Origin: Gammaproteobacteria bacterium
GTDB lineage: Bacteria > Pseudomonadota > Gammaproteobacteria > GCA-001735895
Reading direction: 5' to 3'
Assembly: GCA_009937625.1 (NCBI GenBank)
Contig: JAACFA010000004.1
Span: 1 to 34,707 of the forward strand
DNA length: 34,707 nucleotides
Below, piece by piece: positions 31,774 to 34,707 of the stretch. Within the stretch, counting starts at the first letter, position 1, and each line of letters starts with the position of its first letter. The position numbers and the translations under genes were made by a program. Under the pieces are notes generated by a model, which did no database searches, was not told the origin of the DNA, and worked only from the letters and a program-made list of their open reading frames with translations.

Positions 31774-34056
31774 TTACCATCGCCGCCAGATGCGTTCGCG
31801 TCGGCTACGTTCGGCCCTGATCCTCAGGCCATCGGCCGTGCTGTCAATCGTAATCGCACCATCGCGATCGCTGCGCAGCTGGCTTGCCGCTAGCGCCTGG
31901 TAGCGCGCGACTACCGCGGTTGACGGAAAGCCCCAGCGGTTCCCCCGGGCCAGCGTATAGACGACATGCCGCGGCGCGACCCGCTCGACAAAACCGGCGC
32001 TGGAGGAGGTTGCGCTGCCGTGATGCGGCACCACCAGCACCTCGGCCTCGAGCCTGGAACCATGCTCCGCCACCAGTCTCGCCTCACGCGAAATTTCGAT
32101 ATCGCCAGGCAACAGTAATCGGTGCCTGCCATTGACCAGCAACACACAGGATCGATTATTGGTGCTGCGCCAGTGGCCCACGCTCGGCAGAAAACTAAAA
32201 TCGACTCCGTCCCAGCGCCAGTCCGGGTAGCCATGACAGGAGCGTACCCGCTGCTCGAGCCCGAATCGAGACTGCAGTTCATGCGGCGTGCCCGAGATCA
32301 GGCGCGCTGTCGGCAGGTCGCCGATTACCCCGTGCAGGCCACCACTATGGTCCTGATCGACATGGCTGACAATCGCCAGGTCGGGCCAGGCGATTGCCCG
32401 AGCGCGCATAGCCGGCAGCAAGCCCCAGTCGGTGGCGCTGAAAGCAGCGGCCTTACCCGGCCCAAAATCGTACACCAGGCTGTGATGACGGGTACGTAAC
32501 AGAATCGATGTGCCCATGCCGACATCGAACACGATCAGCTCGAAGTCGCCTTGCCGCGGCCGTGCTGGCTGCCAGATCAGCAAAGTCGACAATCCGAGCA
32601 TCATGACCGCACGCGCCGCCAGTCCGGCCGGCATCAACAACCACAGGAGCATCGCCAACGCCAGCAGTACCAGCGGCGCAGGTAGTGCCGCAGTCACCGA
32701 ATCCATGCCGCTCGACAGCAGGAACTCGAGATAATCCAGCAGGACCTGCAATGCCCCGTCCGCCAGCCTGAAAAGCACTCGAGCCAGGTCGACATCGGCT
32801 AGCGCCAGCAGGCCGCCCAGCAGCACTGCTGGCAGCACGATAAAGCTGATCACCGGTATCGCGACGACATTCGCCGGCAATCCCGCAGGATTGAACTGCT
32901 CGAATATCAATAGCCCGAGCGGCGCAAACAGCAAGGAAAAGCCGCATTGCAGCAGCAGTAACTGCTGCCAGCCGCGCATTCGTCGTGGCAATCTGAACTG
33001 CACGAACGCGATAACCAGCAGTGCGCAGGTGCTCAACCAGAAGGAAGCCGAACCCACCGAGCGGGGATCCAGCGAAAGTATGACCGCCACCGCGAGTGCC
33101 AGCGACTGTAGCAAATTGATCCGGTTGCCGAGTAATAATGCCAGTGTCATGACGATCAGCATCACCAGCGCTCGCACCGTCGGCAGGCTGAAACCCGCCA
33201 GCGCCGCGTAGACCGAGGCGGCCAGAATCGCCATTACCGCGGCCATCTGCAACCGGTTCAAACCGCAGTAGTAGAATCTGGGTCGCCAACAGTAACGACC
33301 GAGCGCGAACATCACCAGCGCCACCATTCCGACGTGTAGTCCGGATATGGCCAGCAAATGGGCGGTGCCGCTGGACTGCAACAGGTTTCTATCGGCGAGC
33401 GTGATATCGCCGCGAAATCCAAGCAGCAGGGCCTTGATCAGGCCGGCATGACGACAATCGCTGCAGTGATCGTCTACCGCGAAGGCCAGGTGAGAACGCC
33501 AGTAGGCGATACCTACCGGACTCGCGGCTTCGAGCCGCAGGTTCGACGGCGAAGCGCGGATATAGCCGGCCGCGTCTATGCCGCGGGCAAACTGCCAGGC
33601 TTCATAGTCGAAGCCGCCCGGATTGAGCATCCCACGCGGTTGTCTCAGCTTGACCTGGAAGCGCCACCTCTCTCCAGCGCGCGGTATGATTTCGTTCTGG
33701 TGCCAACTCAACCGCAGCAGGCGAGGTGTGGCGCCGGGGTAACGATCGATCTCGAGGTTTTCGAGGTACAGCCGGATACGCCCTGTCTGAACCTCGGGCA
33801 GATCCGCCACCACGCCGCTGACGCTGGTTAACTGGTGATCATAACTGTTGATCAAACGGTGATCGAGGTGATGGTGAAACAGCGCGCTGCTCCAGAGATA
33901 CGCCGCGGCGGCGAGCAGCAGGAAGCGGTGGCCAGGACAGTAACAGCACAACAGCAGCAGTAGCGGCGCAATCGCCGACCAGAATCGATCCGGTAATTCA
34001 TTGCCGTAAAATGCCGACAACGAGCCCAGTAAAATGGCAACTGCCAGTTGGGGCAT
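31774..34056 (-). CDS. comEC: ComEC/Rec2 DNA uptake channel protein
   Basis: ComEC carries transforming single-stranded DNA across the inner membrane. The 760-residue protein has the expected three parts: N-terminal helices with an OB-like periplasmic domain (about 1-200), a multi-helix competence domain (SSGTAHLLAISGLHVGMVALVMFALG, then many helices) and a C-terminal metallo-beta-lactamase-like domain with FDVGMGTSILLRT and SHVDQDHSGGLHG. ELIVFDVGMG has G where QG is usual. Start ATG 34056 encodes MPQLAVAILLGSL. It heads the minus-strand envelope operon. Confidence 0.93.
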   Translation of the reverse strand: MPQLAVAILLGSLSAFYGNELPDRFWSAIAPLLLLLCCYCPGHRFLLLAAAAYLWSSALFHHHLDHRLINSYDHQLTSVSGVVADLPEVQTGRIRLYLENLEIDRYPGATPRLLRLSWHQNEIIPRAGERWRFQVKLRQPRGMLNPGGFDYEAWQFARGIDAAGYIRASPSNLRLEAASPVGIAYWRSHLAFAVDDHCSDCRHAGLIKALLLGFRGDITLADRNLLQSSGTAHLLAISGLHVGMVALVMFALGRYCWRPRFYYCGLNRLQMAAVMAILAASVYAALAGFSLPTVRALVMLIVMTLALLLGNRINLLQSLALAVAVILSLDPRSVGSASFWLSTCALLVIAFVQFRLPRRMRGWQQLLLLQCGFSLLFAPLGLLIFEQFNPAGLPANVVAIPVISFIVLPAVLLGGLLALADVDLARVLFRLADGALQVLLDYLEFLLSSGMDSVTAALPAPLVLLALAMLLWLLMPAGLAARAVMMLGLSTLLIWQPARPRQGDFELIVFDVGMGTSILLRTRHHSLVYDFGPGKAAAFSATDWGLLPAMRARAIAWPDLAIVSHVDQDHSGGLHGVIGDLPTARLISGTPHELQSRFGLEQRVRSCHGYPDWRWDGVDFSFLPSVGHWRSTNNRSCVLLVNGRHRLLLPGDIEISREARLVAEHGSRLEAEVLVVPHHGSATSSSAGFVERVAPRHVVYTLARGNRWGFPSTAVVARYQALAASQLRSDRDGAITIDSTADGLRIRAERSRRERIWRRW

Positions 34057-34129
34057 GCGGTCCCTGCCCTTTATTCCCTGTTATTTGATCCAACTCTTTG
34101 CAGATTATTCAATATCTGTCGATAATACA
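34057..34129. other. Divergent region between comEC and the DUF2062 gene
   Basis: In this AT-rich gap TTGCAG (34098-34103) is 17 bases from GATAAT (34121-34126), a plausible promoter for the plus strand. Transcription would then begin near 34133, so the DUF2062 mRNA might be leaderless from the ATG at 34136. TTGAAT on the minus strand could be the -35 box for comEC. Both are weak. Confidence 0.25.
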
Positions 34130-34681
34130 ATGATCATGGCAAGGAAGTTTCTCAGGAAATTACTGCCGCACTCTGACGTCATCACAAAGAACCGCTGGAT
34201 CAAACTCCTTGGCCCGCGGCTGCAGGAGCCGTCACTGTGGCATATCAACCGGCGCTCGTTTCCGCTGGCGGTGGCGCTCGGAATATTTTGCGCATTTATC
34301 CCGATTCCGTTTCAAATGCTGGTGGCCGCGGTGGGCGCCATCTGGTGGCGGGTCAATATACTGGTGGCGGTATCCATGGTGTGGATCAGCAATCCGTTCA
34401 CCATGGGGCCGATGTATTACTTCTGTTACCTGCTGGGCGCGAAAATGCTCGGCCTCGAACCGGGAAGATTCCACTTCGAGCTGACTATCGACTGGCTGCT
34501 CAGCGGCCTGGCGGCAATCTGGGAGCCATTCCTGCTGGGATGTTTTACCGTAGGCTCGATTACGGCGATCCTATCGTTCGTGCTGGTACGCATTCTCTGG
34601 CACTTGCACATCCTGAGCCATATCAAGGCGCGCGCGAGGCGGATCCACAACCGCCATCGCCATGCCGCCGAGAAAAGGTGA
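34130..34681 (+). CDS. DUF2062 membrane protein
   Basis: The 183-residue protein carries the DUF2062 core: WHINRRSFPLAVALGIFCAFIPIPFQMLVAA, WWRVNILVAVSMVWISNPFTMGPMYYFCYLLG and a last helix near CFTVGSITAILSFVLVRILW, flanked by basic tails. It is an inner-membrane protein of unknown function common in gammaproteobacteria. Two ATGs, at 34130 and 34136, are possible; the longer track start at 34034 has no ribosome site and overlaps comEC. Confidence 0.82.
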   Translation: MIMARKFLRKLLPHSDVITKNRWIKLLGPRLQEPSLWHINRRSFPLAVALGIFCAFIPIPFQMLVAAVGAIWWRVNILVAVSMVWISNPFTMGPMYYFCYLLGAKMLGLEPGRFHFELTIDWLLSGLAAIWEPFLLGCFTVGSITAILSFVLVRILWHLHILSHIKARARRIHNRHRHAAEKR

Positions 34682-34707
34682 ATCTTCCACTAGCCATTCT
34701 GATAACG

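Overview
The window looks like a chromosomal segment from a marine gammaproteobacterium of moderately high GC. The best lineage evidence is the minus-strand block comEC-exbB-exbD-msbA-lpxK-ycaR-kdsB, a characteristic gammaproteobacterial gene order, plus a DsbB whose four cysteines fall at the same residue numbers as in E. coli. The left edge holds the last codons of a ferredoxin/flavodoxin-NADP reductase. No tRNA, rRNA, CRISPR array, insertion sequence or phage gene was seen.

Layout. (1) 1-1850: fpr 3' end, then a minus-strand overlapping operon of radical SAM protein, DUF1289 protein and CoA-type Nudix hydrolase. (2) 1851-2152: intergenic control region with a GntR-type palindrome lying on a probable -35 box. 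(3) 2153-9331: sulfur/acyl-CoA operon: DMSP demethylase (DmdA), O-acetylhomoserine sulfhydrylase (MetY type), alpha/beta hydrolase, fused 3-hydroxyacyl-CoA dehydrogenase/enoyl-CoA hydratase, and a DmdB-like acyl-CoA ligase. (4) 9365-14358: D-glutamate/5-oxoproline module: DUF1445 protein, PxpA, PxpB, PxpC, DUF4392 protein and a D-amino acid transaminase. (5) 14439-20703: a LysR regulator with 5-formyl-THF cyclo-ligase on minus, divergent from a non-pyrrolysine MttB-family methyltransferase, a dimethylglycine-dehydrogenase-like FAD/GcvT protein and an HD-domain protein. (6) 20729-23242: PAS-PAS-PAS-GGDEF-EAL protein. (7) 23422-26305: diaminopropionate ammonia-lyase, M24 metallopeptidase, DsbB. 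(8) 26369-34056, minus: ComEC, ExbB, ExbD, disrupted MsbA, LpxK, YcaR, KdsB, ADP-ribose Nudix. (9) 34130-34681: DUF2062 protein.

How the genes may work together. DmdA would move a DMSP methyl group to THF. The adjacent MetY could capture the methanethiol released later in the pathway as methionine. The ligase and the hydratase/dehydrogenase could process the acyl-CoA part. In the next module, a D-amino acid transaminase can form D-glutamate, the two D-glutamate cyclase-type domains (fused in animal DGLUCY, here two genes) could cyclise it to 5-oxoproline, and PxpABC could open that to glutamate. The betaine-type cluster also feeds one-carbon units to folate, and the neighbouring 5-formyl-THF cyclo-ligase recycles folate.

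Two things stand out. One is the split D-glutamate cyclase/5-oxoprolinase/D-transaminase operon. The other is the state of msbA: its reading frame breaks inside a transmembrane helix with about a dozen residues missing, and its C-terminal part runs without a stop into lpxK. All functional calls rest on motif recognition and remembered family sequences; no alignment or search was run.
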